Positions 1 through 8,535 are shown, counted from the stretch's first letter. The stretch is DNA of 64,000 nt from Balneola sp. MJW-20 (GCF_040811775.1 NZ_JBFNXW010000001.1:1054001-1118000), one strand, 5' to 3'. Numbers and translations: made by a program. Notes: generated by a model from the letters alone, not told the origin.

Positions 1-1
1 A

Positions 2-538
2 GTTCTTGGTACTGTGGGTTCCGATTTTATGGAAAACAACCCCTTGATCATAGATTATAAGAACAATCATATTACCCTTACCTCATCCATACCAGATAGT
101 TTGCAAGCCGGTTCAGACTACTTACCCTTCACTTTCGATGGGCGAAAAATATTCTTATCCGCAGAACTGAATGGTGAACCAGCCAGCCTGTGGTTTGATT
201 CCGGCTCCAGCGATAACGAATTGATCGTGGAAGAAAAGACCTTCCTGAAGCTGGCAAAGCCCGGTGCTGAAAGAGAAACCTATAAAATCAATTCCTGGGG
301 CACAAAGATCAACAAACATGTTATTGAGAGCGAAGGAACCTTCAGGTTCGGGGATACCACTGTTCCTTTAACCAAGGTTTCGAATTTTGAATGGCCGAAT
401 AAATTGCAGGCTTTCATCTTGAAAGCCTCAAATATCGGAGGAGATTTAGGCGGGATGACCGGCAATAAATTATTCATCGGAAAAACCCTGGTTTTAGACG
501 CACCGAATTTGCGTTATGCCTTGATTCAATCAGACTGA
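2..538 (+). CDS. Retropepsin-like aspartyl protease domain protein, C-terminal part
   Basis: The reading frame is open to the left edge, so the start lies outside the window; the GTG at 14 is probably internal. The first visible residues form a GxxGxDF element followed by an IDY strand, typical of the end of a retropepsin-like lobe. About 50 residues on, FDSGSS resembles the catalytic D-[ST]-G motif of a second lobe, and a G-(N)-K-L-F/LVLD stretch near the C-terminus resembles its flap/closing strand. This suggests a bilobed or tandem aspartyl-protease-fold protein, common as secreted proteins in Bacteroidota. No function beyond the fold can be given. A strong terminator follows at once. Whether the protein is catalytically active cannot be judged from this fragment. 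Confidence 0.6.
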   Translation, partial: VLGTVGSDFMENNPLIIDYKNNHITLTSSIPDSLQAGSDYLPFTFDGRKIFLSAELNGEPASLWFDSGSSDNELIVEEKTFLKLAKPGAERETYKINSWGTKINKHVIESEGTFRFGDTTVPLTKVSNFEWPNKLQAFILKASNIGGDLGGMTGNKLFIGKTLVLDAPNLRYALIQSD

Positions 539-556
539 GATTGTAACGGATCACAA

Positions 557-598
557 AAAAAGCCTGATTCACATGCATGCATCAGGCTTTCTTTTTAA
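557..598 (+). terminator. Rho-independent terminator
   Basis: A ten-base-pair stem (AAAGCCTGAT with ATCAGGCTTT) closes a 12-nt loop and is followed by CTTTTTAATT. It sits 20 nt after the stop of the retropepsin-like gene. The same AAAGCCTGA arm recurs in two other terminators of the window. Confidence 0.85.
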
Positions 599-1133
599 TT
601 GCTTCAGGGTTAGCTAGGACTGGCTCTCCCCCTCTCTTTTCTACAACCGTAGATGGATATACGGATGAACTTATTAGGGATCCAAAGGTGGTGGAGTTTT
701 TCACCGCACCCGGTGTCATTACATGGGATAACTAACAAGACTAATGATCCCATACAGAGCTCAGAATCTAGGAACCGCTCAGGTACAGATTAGATTCCGC
801 CATTAAAATGCCTGTGGTAAAATCAAAACCATAGTAAAAATTATAAAAGCCTGACTTGCTTTTGTGAGTCAGGCTTTTTGCTATCTAGTTCAGGGCGAAA
901 TAATTCTTGCAAACTAAATTCCTTAGATACTGAATCAGGAGTTCAAAAAACAATATTTTGATATTACCAGAATAATTCTAAAATGTTGTGGGTATTTTAT
1001 AATAGCATACATATGGCTTAGGAAATCATCTGATAGTATAGGCTCCAATGTATAGTTGTGTACATGCAATGTGAATGGGGCTACTTATAGCTTTAACTAT
1101 AAATCAGAAATTTATATCAAATTTCACTCCTGT
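599..1133. other. Intergenic stretch with no intact gene
   Basis: No convincing gene is visible. A short open frame ending at 735 reads like the C-terminus of a protein (DELIRDPKVVEFF...ITWDN, then a stop) but its upstream part runs through the terminator at 557-598, so it is at best a gene remnant. A second terminator hairpin lies at 845-879 with no obvious gene before it, which fits a deleted or decayed gene. The last 200 bp before the histidine kinase are AT-rich and probably hold its promoter. Confidence 0.5.
845..879 (+). terminator. Orphan Rho-independent terminator
   Basis: A 12-bp perfect stem (AAAAGCCTGACT with AGTCAGGCTTTT) ends in a T run. Its stem core is the same as in the terminators at 557-598 and 36870-36906. 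No intact gene precedes it on either strand, so it may be the relic of a lost gene. Confidence 0.75.
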
Positions 1134-2213
1134 ATGAAAGAATTATTATCAATTGAGCTTCTCACTAAAACGTTTGATGACTTATCTGTTGGGGTAGGCA
1201 TATTTCAAGTTCAAGATTTGAATGATATAGAAAGTATCCGGTATGTATACATGAACAAAGTCATTTTGCATGAAATGAGAAAAACACGAGAGGAGGTTTT
1301 TGGAAATAGAATTATCGAAGTAGCCCCAGAAGCATATGAACATGAAGGAGGCTTAGCAGTTATTGAAGCCTATAGAAAAGTAGCTGAAGATGGTAAAAGC
1401 ATTAATCTGGGATTAGTTGAGTATTCGAATCATCTGGTATCAGGAACCTATGAGTGCTCAGCTCACCATATTATAGATAATTTTGTATATGTAATGCTTA
1501 GAAACGTTACGGAGTTAGAGCAGAAAAAAAATGAACTAGAGCAAAAAATTAAAGAACTGAATCAGTATACATCTATCGTTTCTCACGACTTAAAAGAACC
1601 TCTTAATAGCATTTCTAGTGCCATACAGTTACTAGAATTTGAATACGAAGGAAAATTAGATGAGGAAATAAGTAACTTTCTAAGCTATATCTCAGATTCA
1701 ACAGACAGAATGAGAAATCTAATCAATGAATTGTTGGATTATAGTACCCTTGGAAAAGGAAAAGAAATGGTTACAGTTGATTGCTATGAATTAGTCGAAA
1801 TTATTAAGGAAGACTTAAAGGCCAAAATTAAAGAAACTAAAGCCGACATTTATATTGATCCTCTACCCACAGTTAATGGATATAAAACTGAGCTTCGGCT
1901 ACTATTTCAGAATCTAATCAGCAATGGAATGAAATTCAGTAAGCCAGGAATTCAACCAGTAATTAAAATATCTGCAAAAAAAGATACTAATTGGGTTTTT
2001 TCAGTCCGGGATAATGGCATTGGAATTGCCGATGAACATAAGGGTAAGATTTTTAGCATTTTTCAGCGTTTACACAAAAAAAGTGAATACGAAGGAACGG
2101 GTATTGGTCTTGCTCATTGCAAGAAAATTGTTGAGTTGCATAAAGGTGAGATGTGGTTAGATTCTAAACCTGGAAAAGGAAGTACCTTCTATTTCACGAT
2201 TCCAATGCCCTGA
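1134..2213 (+). CDS. PAS-domain sensor histidine kinase (cytoplasmic, orphan)
   Basis: A 359-residue histidine kinase with no membrane segment. Residues ~1-120 look like a PAS sensor domain; a coiled-coil-like run rich in Glu and Lys (~125-145) leads into a HisKA domain with the phospho-acceptor box SHDLKEPL. The ATPase domain has the N box (NLISNGMKFS), G1 (DNGIGI), F box (FQRLHKK) and G2 (GTGIGLAHCKKI). The ATG at 1134 is chosen because the longer frame would need a TTG at 1056 and adds unrelated sequence before the PAS fold. No response regulator is adjacent, so its partner is elsewhere. The gene is visibly more AT-rich than its neighbours, which may mean horizontal acquisition. Confidence 0.88.
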   Translation: MKELLSIELLTKTFDDLSVGVGIFQVQDLNDIESIRYVYMNKVILHEMRKTREEVFGNRIIEVAPEAYEHEGGLAVIEAYRKVAEDGKSINLGLVEYSNHLVSGTYECSAHHIIDNFVYVMLRNVTELEQKKNELEQKIKELNQYTSIVSHDLKEPLNSISSAIQLLEFEYEGKLDEEISNFLSYISDSTDRMRNLINELLDYSTLGKGKEMVTVDCYELVEIIKEDLKAKIKETKADIYIDPLPTVNGYKTELRLLFQNLISNGMKFSKPGIQPVIKISAKKDTNWVFSVRDNGIGIADEHKGKIFSIFQRLHKKSEYEGTGIGLAHCKKIVELHKGEMWLDSKPGKGSTFYFTIPMP

Positions 2214-2599
2214 ATCTAATTCCAGATAACGCGGATTCCTTCCTTAAAGAATCTTATGAGTCACATCAATAGACAGTATATCATACTCGAATTAGAATAC
2301 CTGAGCGAGCAATTGGAAATCCTTGATCTTTTAAGTTTATAAATTAAAAGTACTAGTAATGGAAGTCCTGCCTACCGGCAGGGGTAAACCATCGTCGCCA
2401 GCTGGAGGAAAAAACTCATTCTGTTAACTAAATGCCGTCTAAAAAGGACAAGCTCTACCTGCTGTGCAGTCAAAGGTTTACCCTGATTTTTTGGGCTCAG
2501 TAAAGATGATACATGGCGGCAATTACCTGAAAATTCAGGGTGAGCCGGGCCCGGGTAACACTGGACTTGAAGAGAGATTAAATGATGACAAATATTCTA
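2214..2599. other. Intergenic stretch, no gene recognised
   Basis: About 390 bp between converging genes. It contains the GC-rich hairpin at 2367-2382 and short unrecognisable open frames, one overlapping the end of the next minus-strand gene. There is no clear terminator T run. The sequence could hold decayed gene debris but nothing recognisable remains. Confidence 0.45.
2367..2382. repeat. Small GC-rich palindrome (REP-like)
   Basis: CCTGCC and GGCAGG form a six-base-pair stem around a four-base loop inside AT-rich intergenic DNA. Similar CCTGCC/GGCAGG palindromes are dispersed in many Bacteroidota genomes; only one copy was noticed here. Confidence 0.4.
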
Positions 2600-3715
2600 T
2601 CAGCTCTTCGTGTTCAAATACCGAGCGATATATTCATGCAAAGGGATGTCCGGTCGACCCAACAGAGTACTTTTATATTCGATGCCTAAAATATCCAATA
2701 TTCTAAGGGTATTAAATCCTAGTGCATAGTGATAATCCGGTGCCCCGGCATATGTGAGAAAACTGAAATCAGGATGGGTGAGGTCCAACTCTTCAAACTC
2801 GCTAAAATCTTTGAACATCGGATCCTCCGCGATATCATGATCTTCTTTGTTCTTAGAGAATCTATTTAATACCCGCATACTCTGATATTCGGCATACCTG
2901 GCAGACCCCTCTTGCAGTATATAGTAATTCTCCACCGTTTCGAGGGTGTCGTTCTGCCCAAAGAACTGCTTAATTCTCTCCTTTCTCGATTGAAGATAAT
3001 CCTCCAAATGAGCCCTCATTTTAGTCTCGTCTTTCTCCGATATCGCCTGCAATAAAAATTCATTCTCCTTCTGCACGGCAGACAAAAATGCTTCGTTTCC
3101 ATGACTCATCTCCATTAGATCACGAATATCATAAGGTAAATTTCCTATCTGATTCTTCGCATAAGTACCATATCCTGGATTGACGTACTGAAATTGATGA
3201 AACATCTCATGTATAACCATGGTTGACCACATCTCAGTGCTCTGAACCGAGGGTATGAACTGCTCTGTCTCTTCTACCGACAAGACCTGCTGAACCGGGT
3301 GATCATAATAGTGCCTGGCCGAGTCTTCTTCATTAAAGCTTATCATCACTTCAAAATGAAACGGAATGCTGTCGGTCCGCTGAGTTAATACATAATCTTC
3401 ACTGTATCTATTATGATCATCAAGCTTGTCCAGAACCTGACTGCTTGGAAAGAACACTTCAGATTTATCTCCGTTGAAATAAATGAAGGGACCTATGTGC
3501 TGCTTAAAAGCAGGCCATATGGAATCACCCATATTTTCCTTAACTGCCATCACAAACAACATTCGTTCTGATGAAAGACTGTCCGGTAATTTATAATCCT
3601 GAAAAGTAGAGTGATCCTCCATTAATACCCCTTCGGAGGTTTGGGCTTTTTCATTACAGGAGCTTAAAGAAAGAGTGATAAATAAAATGGGCAAAAATCT
3701 ATATACAGATCTCAT
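2600..3715 (-). CDS. Putative HExxH metallopeptidase lipoprotein
   Basis: A 371-residue protein with a short hydrophobic signal and an SPII lipobox (LSSC, cysteine near residue 20), so it is probably anchored in a membrane. In the middle (~residue 165-175) is HEMFH, a zinc-binding HExxH motif within a helix, followed by QFQYVNPG. A conserved acidic/tyrosine region (EGSARYAEY) about 100 residues later could supply the third ligand. This layout fits secreted gluzincin-like peptidases. I do not recognise the family. The gene stands alone, with intergenic DNA on both sides. A catalytic role is inference from the motif only. Confidence 0.6.
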   Translation of the reverse strand: MRSVYRFLPILFITLSLSSCNEKAQTSEGVLMEDHSTFQDYKLPDSLSSERMLFVMAVKENMGDSIWPAFKQHIGPFIYFNGDKSEVFFPSSQVLDKLDDHNRYSEDYVLTQRTDSIPFHFEVMISFNEEDSARHYYDHPVQQVLSVEETEQFIPSVQSTEMWSTMVIHEMFHQFQYVNPGYGTYAKNQIGNLPYDIRDLMEMSHGNEAFLSAVQKENEFLLQAISEKDETKMRAHLEDYLQSRKERIKQFFGQNDTLETVENYYILQEGSARYAEYQSMRVLNRFSKNKEDHDIAEDPMFKDFSEFEELDLTHPDFSFLTYAGAPDYHYALGFNTLRILDILGIEYKSTLLGRPDIPLHEYIARYLNTKS

Positions 3716-3928
3716 ATGGTTGATTATTAAATATTATGGGAATCCAATAATACACAGAATTATCAGAATCGAAAGTCTAAACTGGGTGTTTTGAGAGTCA
3801 TTCTCTACCCAACCTTTTTATTTAGTGCTACAGACAATTTCCTGGATGGGATGTCGGATATTGGGAGAGCTTGGCAATAGCATTGTGTAGCCATGATCCT
3901 AAAATATATCACTCACTTCCCGATAACG

Positions 3929-4660
3929 CTAGGTTGTATACCTCTGCTCCAGTACTTCTTCGGTAGAAAACCGGTATCTCATATTCCGGTACACACAAAC
4001 ATCGGTAATATCATGAGGGACTCCGGCGGGAACGGCCCTGAAATTGGTAGATACCCTCCATTCCCCCTTTACTGCTTTTACCTTGTGCCAGCAATGTCCG
4101 TGAAGCAGAACAACGGTTCCCTTTTTGGGCAGGAATTCCAGCTGGCCCTCCAGATCTTCGTTTGGGACTCCGGCAGGAAGTAATCCCTTTTTGTGGGTTC
4201 CTTCCATTACACATAACTCCCCTCCTAATTCAGGAGTGATATCATGCGTATACACTAACCGGTTCAGATTAAACATTTCCGGGTTTTCCGGTGGACAATC
4301 CTGATGCCAGGCCTGTCCTTTAGATCCTTTACCGGAATACATACACATACAATACAGGTCTGCCCAGTCTTCTCCTATGATAGCCGATGTTAATTTGCTC
4401 AAATACTCGTCATGATTAATGGTATTGAATCGGGTATTTCCCTCATGGTAGGGAAACCAGGGGATCACTTCGGTGGCTGACTTATTTAAGAACTCATTGT
4501 TATGCCCCCAGTCAGGAGTGTGTCCATAGTGGTCCAGGATCATCTCGGTATATTCATCCATGAGCTTTGCATCAAAATATTCCTCCAGGATGACATAACC
4601 TTTATCCCAAAATTGTTCCGAAAGATCTTTCATCGATATACTCATCCTTTTTTGTTTCAA
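3929..4660 (-). CDS. Phytanoyl-CoA dioxygenase (PhyH) family protein
   Basis: A 243-residue cytoplasmic protein of the Fe(II)/2-oxoglutarate oxygenase superfamily, PhyH type. The iron facial triad is visible: WHQD in mid-protein gives the HxD pair, and the HGHCWHKV region gives the distal histidine; the arginine in RVSTNFR that follows is the expected 2-oxoglutarate-binding residue. The N-terminal region (QFWDKGYVILEEYF) is the usual PhyH opening. Three in-frame ATGs lie close together at the start (4660, 4645, 4633); the first is kept but a later one is equally possible. Substrate is unknown; the family hydroxylates diverse small molecules. No operon partner is evident. Confidence 0.8.
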   Translation of the reverse strand: MKQKRMSISMKDLSEQFWDKGYVILEEYFDAKLMDEYTEMILDHYGHTPDWGHNNEFLNKSATEVIPWFPYHEGNTRFNTINHDEYLSKLTSAIIGEDWADLYCMCMYSGKGSKGQAWHQDCPPENPEMFNLNRLVYTHDITPELGGELCVMEGTHKKGLLPAGVPNEDLEGQLEFLPKKGTVVLLHGHCWHKVKAVKGEWRVSTNFRAVPAGVPHDITDVCVYRNMRYRFSTEEVLEQRYTT

Positions 4661-4728
4661 TAGTCACTCCACGATGCGTTTCAACTTACTGGATAAGCGG
4701 ACAGTATAATTAAGGCCCCCATTATTTC

Positions 4729-5109
4729 CTAAAATTGGACTAATTTGGTAGGCGCTTTTACTGTTTCGGTATCTGGATTATTCAGGTATATGTCGGAGTC
4801 AGCCTCTTCTACCTCTTCCCCTTTTTGGTACCAGATCCTGTTCTCCCTTTTCAAACTGTCGAAATAAGCCGGATCGGCTATGGCCCTGAAACTTAGGCTT
4901 TCCAGCTTCTAGCTTTCAATAGCCAGCTGACCAGTTATATAGGTTGCATATTCCTTTGATTCAATTCGTTTAAGTGAATATTGAGCAATCATTTGATTCA
5001 CAATGATCAACAGTCCCACCGTGTCAATGATGATGATATACAAGTGCCTTTTGGTTACTTTTTCAATCCACTTCTGTTTGAGGCTCTGTTTAGTCCTTTC
5101 TTTTCTCAT
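4729..5109 (-). pseudogene. Small single-pass membrane protein interrupted by an in-frame TAG
   Basis: The minus-strand frame starts with an ATG at 5109 and encodes 66 residues: a basic N-terminus, one hydrophobic segment (HLYIIIIDTVGLLIIV) and then a stop (TAG at 4909-4911). The same frame continues without any further stop for 59 codons (KLESLSFRAIADPAYFDSL... to KAPTKLVQF) and ends at 4729. The downstream part has normal protein-like composition, and its spacing and polarity continue the first part. A recent nonsense mutation in a ~126-residue membrane protein is the simplest reading; alternatives are a genuine 66-residue protein or a sequencing error. Function is unknown. Confidence 0.55.
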
Positions 5110-5382
5110 GGTCCAAAATTGAACCTGAAATGTAAAGAGCCTCTACTAAAGATTCATTTCCAGAGCCTGATGTCCGTTCTACCGCATATGGTGAATACCC
5201 TAATGATTGTATTTACTAATTATACTAAAACCTCATTGCACTCGTACTGTTCTTCCGTCAGCTGCCCGCTGGTGAGATCCGTATCTTTCAGCTCCGGATC
5301 TTATTCTAGGAATATCTGCCAGACTTGGCCTACAGGATACTGCTCTGGCATCTGAATTAAAGAATGCTATATTTCCTGCCAG

Positions 5383-6249
5383 ATGGAAAAACCTTTTTTT
5401 CATAGCAGCAAATATAAATGGACGCTAACCGTCAGCACCGGTCTATTTCTCTATTTTTTTCTCATTTTCTTCCTGCCTTTCGGAGTCGATAATTATAATC
5501 CTGATCTACAGTATGACCTGACCTTATTTACTGAACTTTTTGCATTCCTGTTTACTGTAAGCTTTACTACGGCAGTTTTGGAATTCGGGATTAAGCACTT
5601 GTTACAAGAGCGCTCAGGTACTTCCTTTTACCTGTTTTGGACCTTGTTTTTTTTAGTGATCCAGTCTTTTATAGTCTATCTGGTATATAATTTCCTAGGG
5701 AACTGGCATGACTGGTCGCTTCTCAGTGGATTGTCTTTCCAGTTAAATGTAAGCAGCGTTCTGATCTTCCCGGTTACCGGCACATTTTTTTATTTCCGAT
5801 ACCTTGGACTTAAATCCGAATTCCAGGAGGTTCGTACTCGCACCCGGGGCCTGAAAGTACCTGAACAAATGATCACCTTTGAAGGCAAAGGAAACAGGGA
5901 CCGGATATCCATTACCTTAAATGCTTTTTTGTATGCCCGGGCTCAGGATAATTATATGGAGATCCATTACAGGGATCAGGAGTCCGAAGAACATCATATG
6001 CAACTGCTCCGGGCTACCTTATCGGGTTTGGAAAAGACCATACATTCTGAGTGGGTCAGACGTTGCCATCGTTCTTATCTGGTAAATCTGTATCAGGTCA
6101 TATCTGCAAAAGAAGGAACGTCAGGACTTGAACTATTTGTCAGCGGTTTATCTGTTCCCCTGCCTGTATCCAAAAGTTACCGGATAAAGGTACTTGAAGC
6201 CTTAGATGATATAAAAGTTATTAAGGATTCAGAAACTCACCACAAATAG
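5383..6249 (+). CDS. LytTR-family DNA-binding regulator with four membrane segments
   Basis: A 288-residue protein with no receiver domain. Residues ~12-145 contain about four hydrophobic segments, so the sensor part is membrane-embedded. The C-terminal ~100 residues are a LytTR DNA-binding domain: the strand YARAQDNYMEIHY, the LRATLSGLE helix, and the signature WVRRCHRSYLVNL. Proteins of this form bind direct repeats in promoter DNA. Directly downstream is a secreted SCP2-cupin protein, and an 11-bp direct repeat at 6237-6267 lies over the end of this gene, so that neighbour is the likely target. A paralogue with the same architecture is at 34636-35448. Confidence 0.88.
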   Translation: MEKPFFHSSKYKWTLTVSTGLFLYFFLIFFLPFGVDNYNPDLQYDLTLFTELFAFLFTVSFTTAVLEFGIKHLLQERSGTSFYLFWTLFFLVIQSFIVYLVYNFLGNWHDWSLLSGLSFQLNVSSVLIFPVTGTFFYFRYLGLKSEFQEVRTRTRGLKVPEQMITFEGKGNRDRISITLNAFLYARAQDNYMEIHYRDQESEEHHMQLLRATLSGLEKTIHSEWVRRCHRSYLVNLYQVISAKEGTSGLELFVSGLSVPLPVSKSYRIKVLEALDDIKVIKDSETHHK

Positions 6250-6267
6250 CTGATTTTCACCACAAAT
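6237..6267 (+). promoter_or_regulatory. Direct repeat with 20-bp period, candidate LytTR site
   Basis: TCACCACAAAT occurs at 6237-6247 and again, identically, at 6257-6267. The repeats are offset by exactly 20 bp (about two helical turns), as expected for a LytTR dimer site. They overlap the end of the LytTR gene and lie ~70 bp before the next gene. Function is inferred. Confidence 0.4.
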
Positions 6268-6338
6268 GAGCTCGGCAAGCCTAACAAAGATGTTTTTATG
6301 CGTATGGAGTGCTCAACTCTTAATTAATTCGCATTACC

Positions 6339-7289
6339 ATGACTTATCATAACAACATCCCTAAGAACTCAATTTCATTCAGAATGAGTCTGTCATTATT
6401 TTTAATGCTATTTGTATATAACATAGCATATGCCCAGTCACCCAAGATCGAGAAAGCCCTTACTGAGGTCACCCGATCCTATGCAAATGATGCTATGGCA
6501 TTATCGGGTACTTTTGGTATTGAGGTCGATAATCAGTGGTGGCATGTTCATGTACAGCGAAAGCAAGATCCTTATCAGGTTGGAAAAAGCAAGCAATATA
6601 CTTTCCATAACTTCGGGCCTCATGAGGTAACACTGCATGAAGGAAAACCGGAAGAACCTACATGGTATTTTGATTTCGCCAGTGAAGAAGTCTTTAATAA
6701 GATCTACAGCGGTGAATGGACCGCAGCAACAGCCTCGGCAAAATCGATGCCCGGAGATGTAGTGGGACTCAATATCCGGCCCATGGAAAAATTTAAGCTG
6801 GACCAACAATACGACGGGATCTCCTATCAGGTCATGGAGCATTTCTGGAAGCATGAAACAGTTGAGATCGCCCGCTTTGAGAGAGACCGAACACTCGCCA
6901 CCCATGGTGCTGATCATGTAGGGCTTTATACCATGAAGGACAAGAGGATCGGATGGTTCACCCTTGGGAAAGATGAAGCTGCCAATGAAGACCCCCGCTT
7001 ACAGTATGGTCAGGTACCCAACCTGTTCATCTTCACCAAGGGTAAAGGAGTAGCCTATTTCGGAGAAGAGAAGATCGAGGTAGAGGCAGGCATGAGTGTT
7101 TTCATAGCCCCTTATATGAAGCATATGATCTCCAATCCGAATGAAGAACCCCTGGAAGGTATCGTAATCCTGTTTGGTGACAATATCGACTATGCAACCG
7201 GCCAGTCCTATCCCGATTACCTGGACGTTCATTATCAGAATCTCGGAGACAATGACCTTAGGGTACGCGCTATTGCTTCCGGTAATTAA
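6339..7289 (+). CDS. Secreted SCP2-like plus cupin domain protein
   Basis: Up to 316 residues. A hydrophobic stretch ending in YAQ (around residues 16-33) is a signal peptide; the internal ATG at 6384 would give a more usual signal length, so the true start may be there. Residues ~40-160 resemble an SCP2 sterol-carrier-like fold (WWHVHVQ, the later ATASAKSMPGDVVGLN). Residues ~225-300 are a cupin barrel, with FTKGKGVAYFGEEKIEVEAG and APYMKHMISNPN supplying possible metal-binding His residues. Such exported cupin proteins are frequent in Bacteroidota but lack a settled function. It follows the LytTR regulator and ends at a strong terminator, so the pair forms a small transcription unit. Confidence 0.65.
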   Translation: MTYHNNIPKNSISFRMSLSLFLMLFVYNIAYAQSPKIEKALTEVTRSYANDAMALSGTFGIEVDNQWWHVHVQRKQDPYQVGKSKQYTFHNFGPHEVTLHEGKPEEPTWYFDFASEEVFNKIYSGEWTAATASAKSMPGDVVGLNIRPMEKFKLDQQYDGISYQVMEHFWKHETVEIARFERDRTLATHGADHVGLYTMKDKRIGWFTLGKDEAANEDPRLQYGQVPNLFIFTKGKGVAYFGEEKIEVEAGMSVFIAPYMKHMISNPNEEPLEGIVILFGDNIDYATGQSYPDYLDVHYQNLGDNDLRVRAIASGN

Positions 7290-7308
7290 ACCTAAAACGA
7301 TCATTTAC

Positions 7309-7333
7309 TAAAGCCTCTTCGGAGGCTTTTTTG
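7309..7333 (+). terminator. Rho-independent terminator
   Basis: AAAGCCTC and GAGGCTTT pair around a TTCG tetraloop, followed by TTTT. It closes the SCP2-cupin unit 20 nt after its stop. Confidence 0.88.
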
Positions 7334-7346
7334 TACACTATTCAAA

Positions 7347-7370
7347 TATCCAAAGTTAGGACTTTGGATA
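7347..7370. repeat. CCAAAGT/ACTTTGG palindromic element, copy 1
   Basis: TATCCAAAGT and ACTTTGGATA form a perfect ten-base-pair stem with the loop TAGG. It lies between the terminator above and the 3' end of the minus-strand zinc-finger gene. The same core with loop CAGG recurs at 9729-9762, again just past the 3' end of a minus-strand gene. No T run follows, so it is not a standard terminator. Confidence 0.6.
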
Positions 7371-7378
7371 AGAAGGAT

Positions 7379-7624
7379 TCATGCATCCTCGTTTCCAAGA
7401 GCCTTGATTCCCTCCAACAATGCCTCATATTCCTGCCGGCATTCCCCGCAATTATCAAGATGCTCTTTTAACAAAGGCATAGCATCGCCGGGCGATTTTC
7501 CTTTCAGTTCCATTTCTGCAAATATATGAAGCTCTTCAAAGCATTCATCACATCCGATCTCTGCTTCATGAGTGGCCGGTAGCTTACTCATGATTTTTGC
7601 TAATATTTCTTTACCTAACTTCAT
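7379..7624 (-). CDS. Small zinc-finger (zf-HC2-like) putative anti-sigma partner
   Basis: An 81-residue protein lying 45 bp downstream of an ECF sigma gene on the same strand. It contains two cysteine clusters, CDEC near residue 25 and HLDNCGEC near residue 55; the second has the HxxxCxxC form of the zf-HC2 zinc-binding anti-sigma domain. There is no membrane segment, so if it controls the sigma factor it would do so in the cytoplasm. The arrangement sigma factor then small Cys/His protein is the usual one for ECF pairs. Redox or metal sensing is a possibility but not shown by the sequence. Confidence 0.65.
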   Translation of the reverse strand: MKLGKEILAKIMSKLPATHEAEIGCDECFEELHIFAEMELKGKSPGDAMPLLKEHLDNCGECRQEYEALLEGIKALGNEDA

Positions 7625-7669
7625 ATGCTCCTGTAGTTCATTCTATAGATGCCTTAAGACTTCGTTTCC

Positions 7670-8311
7670 TTACATCTGATTTAAAACTTCTTCATGGTCG
7701 ATCCCTTCCCTCTCGAGTTTTGATTTCAATCTCATGCGAGCATCATGCACCAGTTTGTAAATGGCATTTCGGTTACTTTGCATCATATCCGTAACTACCG
7801 TCATTGGGATCTGTTCGATCATAAGAAGCTGTAATACCTTCTTTTGTTTTTCAGTCAGTTCTTCTTCCATAATATCCATCACTTTCTGTACAAGTATGGA
7901 TTCATGTGCCTGCTGATCCGGCTGAGCCTGTTGGTGTTCGATCTCAATGACATCCTTCTCGTCCGGATCATATCGGCTGTACTCCTCAAGCGAAATATCT
8001 TTATAACGTTTTTTCCGCAGTTCTGTATATCCCTCCCTCACGGCTACTTTCATTGCCCAGGTAGTAAACTTACTGTCGCCCCGAAAACTCTTGTAGTTAT
8101 CAAGGATCTTAAGCAATGCATCCTGTGCGATATCTTTAACGAAATCATCCAGTCCCCGGTCTACATTTTTGTATAGGGAAGCTTTTAATCCCCGTATAAG
8201 AAAACTGCGCAGCTGATCTAATGCAGCCTCATCCGGAGGAGGTTCCAGCGCTCTGATCCAGTCATCATTTGTCTGATATGATTTCGATCGCCTTTTGAAG
8301 AATCTGACCAT
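7670..8311 (-). CDS. ECF-type RNA polymerase sigma factor
   Basis: A 213-residue sigma-70 family protein with domain 2 (DDFVKDIAQDALLKIL, then FTTWAMKVAVREGYTELRKKR, the -10 recognition part) and domain 4 (LTEKQKKVLQL...VTDMMQSNRNAIYKLVHDARMRLKSKL, a helix-turn-helix for -35 binding). Domain 3 is missing, as in all ECF factors; a Gln/Asp-rich linker joins the domains. The start at 8311 leaves a basic N-terminus followed by a proline-rich stretch. The next gene encodes its probable anti-sigma partner. Target genes cannot be named from the sequence; the AhpD-like gene upstream lies beyond its own terminator. Confidence 0.88.
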   Translation of the reverse strand: MVRFFKRRSKSYQTNDDWIRALEPPPDEAALDQLRSFLIRGLKASLYKNVDRGLDDFVKDIAQDALLKILDNYKSFRGDSKFTTWAMKVAVREGYTELRKKRYKDISLEEYSRYDPDEKDVIEIEHQQAQPDQQAHESILVQKVMDIMEEELTEKQKKVLQLLMIEQIPMTVVTDMMQSNRNAIYKLVHDARMRLKSKLEREGIDHEEVLNQM

Positions 8312-8535
8312 TTAGAACCCGAATTAATTAATTAACAACTGACCGGAATACGTATTCACCTGCCCGTATGATCATTCCGGGCATTATAATGAAGGTATTT
8401 TCTAATTCATACTAATAAAAGTTGTTGCCTTGTAATTGTCACCAAGGATAAATTATTAACTTAATGAGAGGGTTTGCAGGAAGGATTCCATTTGCATTAC
8501 TGATCGACAGATCACATTCATTGCTTTTCCCGAAA

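Noticed and set aside
1056..1133. Longer N-terminus of the histidine kinase from a TTG
   Set aside because: The extra 26 residues are not part of the PAS fold, and the TTG has no supporting ribosome-binding site.
2464..2706. Open frame of 80 codons on the plus strand
   Set aside because: It overlaps the end of the HExxH lipoprotein gene, has no family resemblance and a low-complexity, Gly/Ser-rich look.
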